From: Bacteroidales bacterium UBA4333
Lineage (GTDB): Bacteria > Bacteroidota > Bacteroidia > Bacteroidales > Paludibacteraceae
Direction: 5' to 3'
Length of the DNA: 39,441 nucleotides
Assembly: GCA_002394335.1 (NCBI GenBank)
Contig: DGTP01000011.1
Coordinates: forward strand, 1 to 39,441
The notes under the pieces are model-generated. The model saw nothing but the letters and a program-made list of their open reading frames with translations, was not told the DNA's origin and ran no database searches. The number at the start of each line of letters is the position of its first letter. Within the stretch, counting starts at the first letter, position 1. Below are positions 33,121-39,441 of this stretch, one piece after another. The position numbers and the translations under genes were made by a program.

Positions 33121-34896
33121 ATGAGGAATATACGTAATTTTTGCATTATTGCACACATTGACCACGGCAAAAGTACGCTTGCTGACCGTATGTTGGAGCT
33201 TACTCAGACTGTGGATGTGCGGCAGATGGAGAACCAGGTACTGGACGACATGGATCTGGAGAAGGAACGCGGTATTACAATCAAGAGCCACGCAATCCAG
33301 ATGGATTATAAGGGCTATACCCTGAACCTGATCGACACTCCGGGTCACGTGGACTTCAGTTATGAGGTGTCGCGTTCTATTGCTGCCTGCGAGGGTGCCG
33401 TGCTCGTTGTGGATGCTACGCAGGGGGTGCAGGCACAGACCATCTCCAACCTCTATATGGCTATCGAGCACGATCTGGAGATTATTCCCGTGCTCAACAA
33501 ATGCGATATGGAGCAGGCTATGCCGGAGCGCGTAGAGGATGAGATTATTGAGCTCTTGGGCTGCAAGCGCGAGGAGATTTTGCGTTGTTCCGCCAAGACC
33601 GGCGAAGGAGTGCCGGAGATTCTTGACGCCATCGTGGAGCGTGTTCCTGCTCCCAAAGGAGACCCCGAAGCTCCGCTTCAGTGTCTGGTCTTCGACTCGG
33701 TATTCAATTCTTTCAGAGGCATCATCGCCTACTTCAAAGTGGTTAACGGCACCATGCACGCAGGCGACCGCGTACGGTTCGTCAATACCGGCAAGGAGTA
33801 TGACGCGGACGAGATCGGAATCCTCAAACTCGAAATGTCTCCGCGCAAAGAGATCTCTGCCGGCAATGTGGGGTATATCATCTCCGGTATCAAAACCTCC
33901 ACGGAGGTCAAGGTTGGGGATACTATCACGCATGTCGCCCGCCCCTGTGAGAAAGCCATCGAGGGTTTCGAGGAAGCCAAACCGATGGTCTTTGCCGGTG
34001 TCTATCCCATCGAGAGCGAGGACTATGAGGATCTGCGCGCTTCGTTGGAGAAACTGCAGCTGAACGACGCCTCGCTTACTTTCCAGCCTGAGTCGTCGAT
34101 GGCACTCGGTTTCGGTTTCCGTTGCGGGTTCCTCGGATTGCTGCATATGGAGATTGTGCAGGAGAGGCTTGACCGCGAGTTCGATATGGATGTGATCACC
34201 ACTGTTCCTAACGTGTCCTATAATGTCTATACCAAGGATGGCGGCATGGTAGAGGTGCACAACCCCGCCGGCATGCCCGACCTCACGGAGATAGACCGTA
34301 TCGAGGAGCCTTATATCCGTGCTTCGGTCATCACCACCTCCGATTATATCGGTCCGATCATGACCCTTTGTCTCGGCAAGCGGGGCGAACTCGTCAAACA
34401 GGAGTATATATCCGGCAACCGCATGGAACTGCTGTTCGATATGCCGCTGGGTGAGATCGTCATCGATTTCTACGACAAACTCAAATCCATCTCCAAAGGC
34501 TATGCCTCTTTCGACTGGCATATGAACGGCTTCCGCCCGTCCAATCTGGTGAAACTGGATATATTGCTGAACGGCGAGCAGGTGGACGCGCTCTCGACTC
34601 TCACTCACAGGGACAATGCCGTCGATTTCGGGCGTCGTATGTGCGAGAAGCTCAAAGAGCTGCTGCCGCGTCAGCAGTTTGACATAGCTATTCAGGCGGC
34701 TATCGGAGCCAAGATTATCGCGCGTGAGACGGTGAAGCAGGTGCGTAAGGATGTGCTTGCCAAGTGTTATGGCGGTGATGTGAGCCGTAAGCGCAAACTG
34801 CTGGAGAAACAGAAACGTGGCAAGAAGCGCATGAAACAGATTGGCAACGTCGAAGTGCCGCAGAAAGCCTTCCTCGCAGTGCTGAAACTGGATTAA
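33121..34896 (+). CDS. lepA: Elongation factor 4 (LepA)
   Basis: Ribosome-associated translational GTPase (back-translocase / initiation fidelity factor). 591 residues, typical length is about 600. G1 AHIDHGKST (11-19), switch region ERGITIKS (49-56), G3 DTPGH (72-76), G4 NKCD (126-129) and G5 SAKTGEG are all present. The LepA-specific C-terminal domain ends RKRKLLEKQKRGKKRMKQIGNVEVPQKAF, the diagnostic LepA tail. Monocistronic, with a canonical promoter and a strong terminator. The opposite strand has a 600-codon open frame that is a shadow of its codon bias. Confidence 0.98.
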   Translation: MRNIRNFCIIAHIDHGKSTLADRMLELTQTVDVRQMENQVLDDMDLEKERGITIKSHAIQMDYKGYTLNLIDTPGHVDFSYEVSRSIAACEGAVLVVDATQGVQAQTISNLYMAIEHDLEIIPVLNKCDMEQAMPERVEDEIIELLGCKREEILRCSAKTGEGVPEILDAIVERVPAPKGDPEAPLQCLVFDSVFNSFRGIIAYFKVVNGTMHAGDRVRFVNTGKEYDADEIGILKLEMSPRKEISAGNVGYIISGIKTSTEVKVGDTITHVARPCEKAIEGFEEAKPMVFAGVYPIESEDYEDLRASLEKLQLNDASLTFQPESSMALGFGFRCGFLGLLHMEIVQERLDREFDMDVITTVPNVSYNVYTKDGGMVEVHNPAGMPDLTEIDRIEEPYIRASVITTSDYIGPIMTLCLGKRGELVKQEYISGNRMELLFDMPLGEIVIDFYDKLKSISKGYASFDWHMNGFRPSNLVKLDILLNGEQVDALSTLTHRDNAVDFGRRMCEKLKELLPRQQFDIAIQAAIGAKIIARETVKQVRKDVLAKCYGGDVSRKRKLLEKQKRGKKRMKQIGNVEVPQKAFLAVLKLD

Positions 34897-34903
34897 AGAC
34901 ACT

Positions 34904-34933
34904 AAATCTGCACCACAAGTGCAGATTTTTTTT
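34904..34933 (+). terminator. Terminator of lepA
   Basis: A perfect 10-bp stem (AAATCTGCAC / GTGCAGATTT) with loop CACAA, then a T-tract of eight; it begins 8 nt after the stop. It marks the border between housekeeping genes and the accessory island. Confidence 0.93.
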
Positions 34934-34983
34934 GTATTCCAGACCCTATTACTAGGCAGGATTTATAGTGTTGGACTGAGCGA

Positions 34984-35039
34984 TTTTGTGCAATAAATTC
35001 ACCGTACTGCATAAAAAAGTATATTTTTTGTGCAATAAA
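34984..35039. repeat. Direct repeat in the rhuM promoter region
   Basis: TTTTGTGCAATAAA occurs at 34984-34997 and 35026-35039, 42 bp apart (four helical turns). The second copy ends at the -33 box. The 42-bp spacing suits a repressor or activator binding on one DNA face (inference). Confidence 0.55.
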
Positions 35040-35040
35040 C

Positions 35041-35071
35041 TTGCATAATTGAATAAAAAGTAGTACATTTG
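35041..35071 (+). promoter_or_regulatory. Promoter of rhuM
   Basis: TTG (35041-35043), a 20-nt spacer and TACATTTG (35064-35071), about 20 nt before the ATG at 35091. Confidence 0.75.
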
Positions 35072-35090
35072 CAAAAAATAAATTTGTTTT

Positions 35091-36125
35091 ATGAATACAC
35101 AAGATCTTACAAAAGATACCAAAGGAGAGATTGTTATCTATCAATCTGAAGAAGGGAGAGTTTCTGTTGATGTATTGTTTCAAGACGAAACGGCTTGGTT
35201 GCCTATTGAGCAAATGAGTATATTGTTTGGAAAATCGCGCTCTACCATCAATGAGCATATTCTGAATATTTACAAAGAAGGTGAACTTTCCGAAGTAGAT
35301 ACGGTGAGAAAAATCGGAATTTCCGACTTTTCTACCAAACCCACCAATTTCTACAACCTTGATGTCGTCATTTCTGTCGGTTATCGTGTTCATTCTGTGC
35401 AAGGTACACGTTTCCGTCAATGGGCAACTCAGCGCATTCACGAATATATCATAAAAGGCTACACATTGGATGACGAACGGCTAAAAGGTAACGGAGGACG
35501 TTATTTCCGCGAATTACTCCAGCGTATCCGCGATATTCGTAGTAGTGAGCGCAACCTCTATCAGCAAGTGACCGACATCTATGCAACTGCGGTGGATTAT
35601 GATCCGAAAGCCGAGATTACACGTCAGTTCTTTGCTACGGTGCAAAACAAGATGCACTATGCAGCACACCAACATACAGCGGCTGAGGTGGTCTATGACA
35701 GAGTCGATAATGAAAAGCCGATGCTTGGCATGACGAACTTCAAAGGGAACTATATCACAAAAGATGATGTAACTATAGCCAAGAACTATTTGACGGAAAT
35801 AGAACTCCAGCGACTAAATCTGTTGGTGTCTCAGTTCTTCGACTATGCGGAATTGCAAGCGATGGAGCAACATCCTATGACCATGCAAGAGTGGATAGAC
35901 GAACTCGATCGGGTGCTAAGCAATAACCGTCGCCCGTTGTTAGAAGGAAGCGGTTCTATAAGCCACCAACAGGCGCAAGAAAAAGCCGAACACGAATACA
36001 CCATCTATCGTCAGCGAGAGATGAACCAATTAGAGTCCGACTATGATCGCGCCATACGACAGTTATCTCTCTTCAGTGGCTCTACTGAGCAACTCTCAGG
36101 CGAAACATCAATAGATGAAGAATAA
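35091..36125 (+). CDS. RhuM-family protein
   Basis: 344 residues matching the RhuM (virulence protein) family from start to end. The N-terminal block is GEIVIYQSEEGRVSVDVLFQDETAWLPIEQMSILF, then FGKSRSTINEHILNIYKEGEL, then FYNLDVVISVGYRVHSVQGTRFRQWATQRIHEYIIKGYTLDDERLK, the most conserved part. The C-terminal half is helical with GNYITKDDVTIAKNYLTEIELQRLN. The first half has KilA-N/HTH-like DNA-binding character. RhuM genes are frequent inside or beside restriction-modification and other defence loci, but the molecular role is not established. It is monocistronic here and followed by a possible small-RNA gene, then a WYL regulator and a YhcG nuclease. Confidence 0.93.
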   Translation: MNTQDLTKDTKGEIVIYQSEEGRVSVDVLFQDETAWLPIEQMSILFGKSRSTINEHILNIYKEGELSEVDTVRKIGISDFSTKPTNFYNLDVVISVGYRVHSVQGTRFRQWATQRIHEYIIKGYTLDDERLKGNGGRYFRELLQRIRDIRSSERNLYQQVTDIYATAVDYDPKAEITRQFFATVQNKMHYAAHQHTAAEVVYDRVDNEKPMLGMTNFKGNYITKDDVTIAKNYLTEIELQRLNLLVSQFFDYAELQAMEQHPMTMQEWIDELDRVLSNNRRPLLEGSGSISHQQAQEKAEHEYTIYRQREMNQLESDYDRAIRQLSLFSGSTEQLSGETSIDEE

Positions 36126-36129
36126 AGGT

Positions 36130-36330
36130 TACTTTTGGCAAATGGATGACAATAATAGATGAACAATAACAACGGAGAGTGCCGAAAGAAATGTTCACCA
36201 CTTCCACCGAGCGATGACCGTGAAGCGGTTAAGGCGCACCGCAGAGTGTCCGGTGGACAGTCAAGGAGTAAGTGCGCCTCTCAGGTCTGACCTCACCGAC
36301 AGCGTAAAAAAGCGGTGACATATTTTATAT
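36130..36330 (+). ncRNA. Candidate structured RNA between rhuM and the WYL gene
   Basis: A -7-like TACTTTTG (36130-36137) follows the rhuM stop, and a strong terminator closes at 36363, so a transcript of about 220 nt is expected. Within it a closing stem pairs 36191-36199 with 36314-36321 (8 bp, one bulged T). Inside lie a 6-bp hairpin at 36215-36231 (loop TGAAG), a perfect 8-bp stem 36232-36239 / 36272-36279 that encloses a 5-bp hairpin 36247-36259, and a 4-bp hairpin 36283-36293. That is a multibranch fold. It matches no family I can name. A 34-codon ORF (36214-36318) covers the same bases and is the main alternative. The rest of 36126-36428 has no other gene. Confidence 0.5.
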
Positions 36331-36363
36331 ACAGAGTTTCGGAGACGAGGCTCTGTTTTTTTT
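36331..36363 (+). terminator. Terminator after the candidate RNA
   Basis: A 6-bp stem ACAGAG / CTCTGT around a 14-nt loop is followed by eight T. It ends the rhuM/RNA transcript before the separate WYL promoter. Confidence 0.75.
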
Positions 36364-36428
36364 AGTACCCGCTTATCTGCCCGCTGATATATCAAAATTT
36401 GTAAAAATCAAAAATACTTTCCTATATA

Positions 36429-36460
36429 TTTGCATATTCCAGAAAAAAGTAGTAATTTTG
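36429..36460 (+). promoter_or_regulatory. Promoter of the WYL-yhcG unit
   Basis: TTTG (36429-36432), a 20-nt spacer and TAATTTTG (36453-36460); the ATG follows at 36483. Confidence 0.82.
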
Positions 36461-36482
36461 CGAGCCATTTGATAAATACGCT

Positions 36483-37493
36483 ATGCCGCAAACGAAACAG
36501 AAACTCATACGCCATTATGCACTGGACCGCTGTTTGAGAAATCAAACACGGCGGTACTATATTGAGGATTTGCTGGCGGAATGCAATAAGGCTTTGGAGG
36601 CAGTTGATTGCCTGCCCATCAGTTTGCGGACGATCAAAAATGACATAAATGAGTTTGAAACCTTATATAATACGATTATTGCGCACATTCCCGATAGTCA
36701 TGGACGTGTCTATTACCGGTATGAAGATCCGAAATTCAGTTTGCAACAATCGGTTTTATCGGACGATGAGGTAGCCAAACTGAAAGATACGCTTCTGATG
36801 CTTAGTCGCTTCAAGGGGCTTCCGCAATTTGAGTGGATGACCGAGTTGGTAACGAAGATTGAAGCCAAACTGCATCTGGATGCGCATACCGAATCGGTTA
36901 TTGGTTTTGAAGCGAACGAATATCTGCAAGGATTAGAGCATTTGGAATCACTGTTCGACTATATCTGCAACCAACAAACGATAGATGTCACTTATAAGCC
37001 ATACGATAAACCTGCTTTCGTTTGTACGATTCATCCGTATTATATCAAACAACACAACTCGCGGTGGTTCTTGCTTGCCATGAACAACCAAACGCAGAAG
37101 ATCATGCTTCTGGCGTTAGACCGCATACAGGACTTGCACCTTTCTACTATCGCGTACGTGCCTGCGGAAATAGATTTTGCGGAGTATTTCGATGATGTAA
37201 TAGGCGTGACTATTCCGCAGGATGCAGAACCGGAACATATACTCCTGCGTTTCTCTCAACATCGTCTGCCGTATGTGCTCTCAAAACCTTTGCATCACTC
37301 GCAGAAGATCAAAGACAAGGAGCAAGGCATTATTGAGATAACCGTCATTCCAAACCGCGAATTGGAAGCGCAACTCCTTTGGTTCGGAGCCGATGTAGAA
37401 GTGCTGCAACCGGAAACGCTACGCCTACAGATAGCAACCAAAATCACCCAAATGCACGATTTATATAATAGAAAAACATTCAACTATGGCTAA
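36483..37493 (+). CDS. WYL-domain transcriptional regulator
   Basis: 336 residues. An N-terminal winged-HTH-like region (about 5-85, YYIEDLLAECNKAL, SLRTIKNDINEFE) is followed by a helical linker. The WYL domain lies at about 165-235: HPYYIKQHNSRWFLLAMN places the family positions at R194-W195-F196, a variant of the W-Y-L signature, and ALDRI at 211-215. A C-terminal WCX-type extension follows (ILLRFSQHRLPYVLSKPLHHSQKI, LLWFGADVEVLQP). WYL proteins sense nucleic acid or nucleotide ligands and often repress defence genes (family knowledge, e.g. CapW/BrxR types). The stop overlaps the yhcG start by 8 bp, so it probably controls its own operon and possibly the retron beyond. Confidence 0.93.
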   Translation: MPQTKQKLIRHYALDRCLRNQTRRYYIEDLLAECNKALEAVDCLPISLRTIKNDINEFETLYNTIIAHIPDSHGRVYYRYEDPKFSLQQSVLSDDEVAKLKDTLLMLSRFKGLPQFEWMTELVTKIEAKLHLDAHTESVIGFEANEYLQGLEHLESLFDYICNQQTIDVTYKPYDKPAFVCTIHPYYIKQHNSRWFLLAMNNQTQKIMLLALDRIQDLHLSTIAYVPAEIDFAEYFDDVIGVTIPQDAEPEHILLRFSQHRLPYVLSKPLHHSQKIKDKEQGIIEITVIPNRELEAQLLWFGADVEVLQPETLRLQIATKITQMHDLYNRKTFNYG

Positions 37494-38626
37494 TGTAGAA
37501 ACAACACAAAGGATTGAAGCATTGTTCGAGCGCATATCATCTTTAATTGACCATGCGCGGACTTATGCAATAAGTGCTGTCAAAATAGCAGAAGTCAAAA
37601 CCCGCTATGAAGTGGGACGCTATATCTTTGAAGACGAGCAGCAGGGCGAACGGGCTAAATACGGAGAACAAGTTCTCCAACAATTATCCGCACGTTTAAT
37701 GGAGCGATATGGGGCTGATTGGACCTATGATACGCTTATCAGATGTCGTAAGTTTTATCAGGCTTATGCGAATGCTTCAATTGTGGCAACGCCGTTGCCA
37801 CAATTAGAAAATCAAGGTGAAGCGCCTGATTCTAAACAAGTTGCAGATTGTGGCAACGGCGTTGCTACAATTCAATTGCCTCGATTTATCCTCTCGTGGT
37901 CGCACTATCTCGTGCTTATGCGCATTGAAAATATAGAGGCGCGTAGTTTCTATGAATTGGAGTGTGCGCAGCAACAATGGTCTGTCAAGCAGCTCAGCCG
38001 TCAAGTCGGGAGCAGTTTGTATGAGCGTCTTGCGCTAAGTCGTAAGAAAGATGAAGTAATGCGTTTGGCACAAGAAGGTCAGACAGTAGAGAAACCGGAA
38101 GATATAATAAAAAATCCGCTCACTTTGGAGTTCCTCGGTCTTAAGCCGGAGACAGTATATACAGAATCGAAGTTAGAAAATGCTATTATCAGCAAGATGC
38201 AGCAGTTCCTGCTTGAATTAGGGAAAGGATTCTTGTTCGAGGCGCGCCAGAAGCGTTTTACGTTTGATGAACGCAATTTCTATGTGGATTTGGTGTTTTA
38301 TAACCGTCTGCTAAAATGTTATGTACTGATTGATCTCAAAACCGGCGACTTGACGCACCAAGACCTTGGTCAAATGCAGATGTATGTCAATTATTACGAC
38401 CGCTATGTTAAGCAAGACTTTGAGAACCCGACAATAGGTATTTTGCTCTGTAGTGAAAAGAGTGATGCTTTGGTGGAACTGACTTTGCCAGAAGACTCTA
38501 ATGTGTATGCTTCGCAATATTCACTGTATTTACCGGACAAAACACTCCTTCAACGCAAACTCAAAGAATGGCGCGAAGAATTAACGGAGTAAACTATTTT
38601 TTATTGCAAAAATGCACGATTTATAT
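37450..38626. repeat. 17-bp direct repeat bracketing yhcG
   Basis: AAATGCACGATTTATAT is at 37450-37466, within the last codons of the WYL gene, and again exactly at 38610-38626, 17 nt after the yhcG stop. The interval holds the whole yhcG gene. It may record insertion of yhcG as a cassette or a recombination scar. Confidence 0.75.
37486..38592 (+). CDS. YhcG-type PDDEXK nuclease (DUF1016 family)
   Basis: 368 residues. The N-terminal DUF1016_N region (about 8-190) includes YEVGRYIFEDEQQGERAKYGEQVLQQLSARL, TYDTLIRCRKFYQAY, LSWSHYLVLMRIEN, and SVKQLSRQVGSSLYERL. The C-terminal PDDEXK nuclease domain spans about 210-345 with catalytic candidates D268 (FYVDLVFYN), D283 and K285 (LIDLKTG), followed by LGQMQMYVNYYDRY. 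Such proteins are common in defence islands next to type I restriction systems. The oddity is at residues about 95-134, where an extra segment is encoded by two near-identical palindromes (37779-37805 perfect 12-bp arms; 37847-37871). E. coli YhcG has a short loop here. It is coupled to the upstream WYL regulator by an 8-bp overlap. Confidence 0.93.
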   Translation: MANVETTQRIEALFERISSLIDHARTYAISAVKIAEVKTRYEVGRYIFEDEQQGERAKYGEQVLQQLSARLMERYGADWTYDTLIRCRKFYQAYANASIVATPLPQLENQGEAPDSKQVADCGNGVATIQLPRFILSWSHYLVLMRIENIEARSFYELECAQQQWSVKQLSRQVGSSLYERLALSRKKDEVMRLAQEGQTVEKPEDIIKNPLTLEFLGLKPETVYTESKLENAIISKMQQFLLELGKGFLFEARQKRFTFDERNFYVDLVFYNRLLKCYVLIDLKTGDLTHQDLGQMQMYVNYYDRYVKQDFENPTIGILLCSEKSDALVELTLPEDSNVYASQYSLYLPDKTLLQRKLKEWREELTE

Positions 38627-38631
38627 TCGTA

Positions 38632-38666
38632 GTGCAAATAGGTTGCACAACAACGCAGTACTTTTG
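38632..38666 (+). promoter_or_regulatory. Probable retron promoter region
   Basis: The -7 element TACTTTTG (38659-38666) lies 25 nt before the a1 repeat of the retron RNA, with a predicted start near 38672. No TTTG is found at the usual 20-nt spacing. Instead a 6-bp dyad GTGCAA / TTGCAC (38632-38637, 38643-38648) covers the -33 area, as an operator would. Confidence 0.5.
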
Positions 38667-38690
38667 CATCGGATTTGAAAAACAAGCCGT

Positions 38691-38938
38691 TCTTTGGCAT
38701 ACTGATTCCAAGAAATTTTGAACGCTCGTCAAGGCGAAAGCTAAGATGGGTAGTCCGATGTATTCGTCGGACATCAGAAGCAATGTTTGGGATGTTTCGG
38801 ATGCATCCTTTCCCGCAAAGCAGCACAACCTCGTGCAACTTTGCGAACCAGAATTTAATATATTATTAAATTATGAATATATTGAATTATTCTGATTATT
38901 TATGAAAAGAAAAGGAAGTGGAATCAGTATGCCAGAGA
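38691..38938 (+). ncRNA. Retron msr-msd RNA (candidate) with a1/a2 inverted repeat
   Basis: A 20-nt arm at 38691-38710 (TCTTTGGC...) pairs along its full length with 38919-38938 (...TGCCAGAGA), with one G:U. It ends 12 nt before the RT start. Arms of this kind, a1 and a2, delimit the retron primer-template RNA (established knowledge). Immediately after a1 is AAG; G38712 is the best candidate branching guanosine. Enclosed hairpins: 38753-38772 (6-bp stem, 8-nt loop), 38790-38808 (5 bp), 38814-38845 (7 bp plus inner 4 bp GCAC/GTGC), and 38852-38872 (perfect 9-bp A/T stem, 3-nt loop). The total of about 248 nt fits known ncRNAs. The msr/msd boundary cannot be set by eye. Confidence 0.82.
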
Positions 38939-38950
38939 TTTTTTTAGACG

Positions 38951-39441
38951 ATGATGGAAAACATTAAAGATATTGCGCACGAGATGCAGGGTGCAGGTGA
39001 TTTGCTTAAACTCATCAATGCAATAAAGAAGGATGAACTTGGAGAGAAGTTTAAGCCCTACACTAAAAAGCAATTGCTATGGTTCGGAAACCCGGACCAT
39101 GTTTTCCATCGTTACCGCAATTTCGAGATTCCCAAGAAGTCTGGTGGGAAAAGGAAGATTTCAGCTCCTTACTCCCAGAGCTATATGCACTTGCTGCGTT
39201 ATGTCGCTATGATTTTGCAGTCTATCTACGAGCCTTCTGCTCATACTATGGGCTTCACTCCCGGAAGGAGCATCGTAGATAATGCAAGGGCACACATGGG
39301 CATGAACTATGTGTTTAATATCGACCTTAAGGATTTCTTCCCTAGCATTGAGGCTCATCGTATTGCAGCACGTCTTCAGGTAAAACCTTTTTGCTTTACG
39401 TGGAAAGTAGCAAAATCAATTGCTGCTCTTTGCTCTATGCG
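38951..39441 (+). CDS. Retron reverse transcriptase, 5' part (runs off the window)
   Basis: An open frame from ATG 38951 continues past the end; 163 residues are visible. RT block 1 is FEIPKKSGGKRKISAP (58-73), then MGFTPGRSIVDNARAH (100-115), which contains the retron-diagnostic region X motif NAxxH as NARAH (111-115). Motif A follows as FNIDLKDFFPSI (122-133) with catalytic D125. The N-terminal KPYTKKQLLWFGNPDHVFHRY resembles RTs of Bacteroides/Prevotella retrons. YADD, the VTG motif and any fused or neighbouring effector lie beyond the window. A second ATG is at 38954. It overlaps a small spurious ORF that ends at 38967. Confidence 0.93.
   Translation, partial: MMENIKDIAHEMQGAGDLLKLINAIKKDELGEKFKPYTKKQLLWFGNPDHVFHRYRNFEIPKKSGGKRKISAPYSQSYMHLLRYVAMILQSIYEPSAHTMGFTPGRSIVDNARAHMGMNYVFNIDLKDFFPSIEAHRIAARLQVKPFCFTWKVAKSIAALCSM

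Noticed and set aside
33094..34902. A 602-codon minus-strand open frame opposite lepA
   Set aside because: lepA is unmistakable on the plus strand; the long antisense frame follows from its codon bias and has no recognisable domain.
36214..36318. A 34-codon ORF within the structured RNA candidate
   Set aside because: Not annotated as a gene because the bases form an ordered set of stems; kept as the main alternative, to be separated by conservation pattern.
38675..38869. A 64-codon plus-strand open frame before the RT
   Set aside because: It lies wholly over the a1 arm and hairpins of the retron RNA, has no family resemblance and biased composition; treated as RNA, not protein.
38902..38967. 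A 21-codon ORF overlapping the RT start
   Set aside because: It runs through the a2 arm of the retron RNA; the base pairing explains the sequence better and no ribosome-binding context is seen.

Overview
The window reads as a gut-type member of the Bacteroidales (Bacteroidetes). Three things point there: promoters of the TTTG - 20 nt - TAnnTTTG type in front of most transcription units, a secreted GH13/starch-binding gene cluster with Bacteroidetes-style C-terminal tails, and a two-subunit 2-oxoglutarate:ferredoxin oxidoreductase. The lineage could be Paludibacteraceae- or Prevotella-like, but I cannot fix it from sequence alone.

Layout. 1-5578: a two-gene unit with a small secreted protein overlapping a 1591-residue secreted C10 (streptopain-type) cysteine protease, closed by a strong terminator. 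5579-6284: a small HTH-like ORF, a long inverted repeat and a 4 x 37 bp palindromic tandem repeat. 6285-7366: tRNA-Phe (minus strand) divergent from trmO, which carries a repeat-derived in-frame insertion. 7772-18776: one promoter, five secreted products and one terminator: three GH13 amylases, a stand-alone accessory protein and a 1547-residue multi-module carbohydrate-binding protein. 18797-21369: a second unit with a fourth GH13 enzyme and nearly the same promoter. 21481-29004: glyS divergent from murC-ftsQ-ftsA-ftsZ and a two-TM protein. 28982-32986 (minus): korA, a four-helix-bundle gene, korB and dedA. The four-helix-bundle gene sits inside a perfect 26-bp inverted repeat that touches the korA stop and the korB start. 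33055-34933: lepA with its promoter and terminator.

From about 34934 the window becomes an AT-richer accessory island. It holds rhuM, an intergenic structured-RNA candidate with its own terminator, a WYL regulator overlapping a YhcG-type PDDEXK nuclease gene (bracketed by a 17-bp direct repeat), and the left end of a retron. The retron is supported by a reverse transcriptase with the NAxxH motif and by a 20-bp inverted repeat (38691-38710 / 38919-38938) that encloses several hairpins immediately upstream of the RT start. This is the expected a1/a2 architecture of an msr-msd RNA. The RT runs off the window, so any effector gene lies outside it.

A theme across the window is that short intergenic-type repeats have entered coding sequences in frame: the C10 signal peptide, trmO, amylase linkers, korA (twice) and yhcG. 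Six secreted proteins also share an abbreviated C-terminal tail, roughly K-x-[LI]-[RK/V]-D-G-Q...Y/F...G, probably a sorting or anchoring signal.
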